The notes under the pieces were generated by a model, which had not been told where the DNA came from, made no database searches, and saw nothing but the letters and a program-made list of their open reading frames with translations. From Cyclostephanos tholiformis (lineage: Eukaryota > Bacillariophyta > Thalassiosirophyceae > Thalassiosirales > Thalassiosiraceae), in assembly GCA_036939975.1 (NCBI GenBank), contig JALLPB010000137.1, positions 1-27,147 on the forward strand: DNA of 27,147 bases, read 5' to 3'. This document shows positions 26,851 through 27,147 of this stretch, piece after piece. The position numbers and the translations under genes are program-made. Position 1 is the first letter of the stretch. The number at the start of each line of letters is the position of its first letter.

Positions 26851-27147
26851 GCTATTCATTTATTTATTATGATAATTACACATAGTAACATATCTCAATT
26901 ACAATATCAGCAGTAACCTATCATTTTACTACCTGTGTAACACCAAACTGTCCTGGCAACAGAATTTATTGTTCTGGCAACAGAATTTTGGGGGGCTCCC
27001 CCCCTTTTCCCTCAACCTCATCTTTTTATGGGGTGCGGTGCGATGCGCGACAATCGCCTGGAAGCTATGGTAGTACCATAATAATAATATGTATCGTAAC
27101 GAAGAATTTTCGAGACAAAAAAAAAAAGCCGAGGGCAAGAGTTCGGT
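26851..27147. other. AT-rich end of window, no supported gene
   Basis: It contains a short duplication (TTCTGGCAACAGAATTT-like at ~26958 and ~26973), a G/C homopolymer near 26988-27004 and an A12 run at 27117-27127. The 69-codon reverse ORF has no motif. Confidence 0.4.

Overview
The window looks like nuclear DNA of a photosynthetic stramenopile, most likely a centric diatom. The evidence is short GT-AG introns of about 80-250 bp, plastid-type leaders (a signal peptide followed by an S-A-F-like cleavage motif), a fused anthranilate synthase of the bacterial TrpE-TrpG type, and degenerate transposon families whose wording I associate with diatom genomes. The species call is inference.

Layout. 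1-2190 holds a broken retroelement-like unit: a Gag-like reading frame with a CCCH finger, then a Pol-like stretch. 2800-13130 is a gene island, relatively GC-rich and full of simple repeats. It contains a DUF493/YbeD-like protein (-), a two-exon acidic protein (+), a small triple-repeat protein (-), a rhomboid-family membrane protease with a long C-terminal membrane extension (+, two exons), and a four-exon plastid-type TrpE-TrpG fusion (-). 13250-13600 holds the most striking feature: a tRNA whose 3' half lies upstream of its 5' half, with flanks that pair into a bulge-helix-bulge and a T6 stop. Three partial copies of the 5' half follow. 13600-16000 is AT-rich and repeat-bearing. 16008-19112 holds a YqgF/RuvX-like protein (-) and, divergent from it, a triple HMG-box protein (+, four exons). 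19113-27147 has no intact gene that I can support. It carries foldbacks, a 182-185 bp tandem repeat, a long 32-bp periodic array, a dead Mutator-like transposase, a 24-bp minisatellite, and a decayed coding remnant split by a ~1.08 kb element with terminal inverted repeats.

How the parts relate. The protein genes are single-gene units, several arranged divergently (DUF493/acidic protein; repeat protein/rhomboid; YqgF/HMG), with no operon. TrpEG would make anthranilate from chorismate and glutamine in the plastid. DUF493 and YqgF are organelle-type proteins of bacterial ancestry, and HMG is chromatin-related. The candidate permuted tRNA sits just upstream of the TrpEG start and should be an independent RNA polymerase III unit. 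Its transcript would be circularised by the tRNA splicing machinery before end trimming, as known for permuted tRNAs of the red alga Cyanidioschyzon and some green algae. I do not know of a diatom example.
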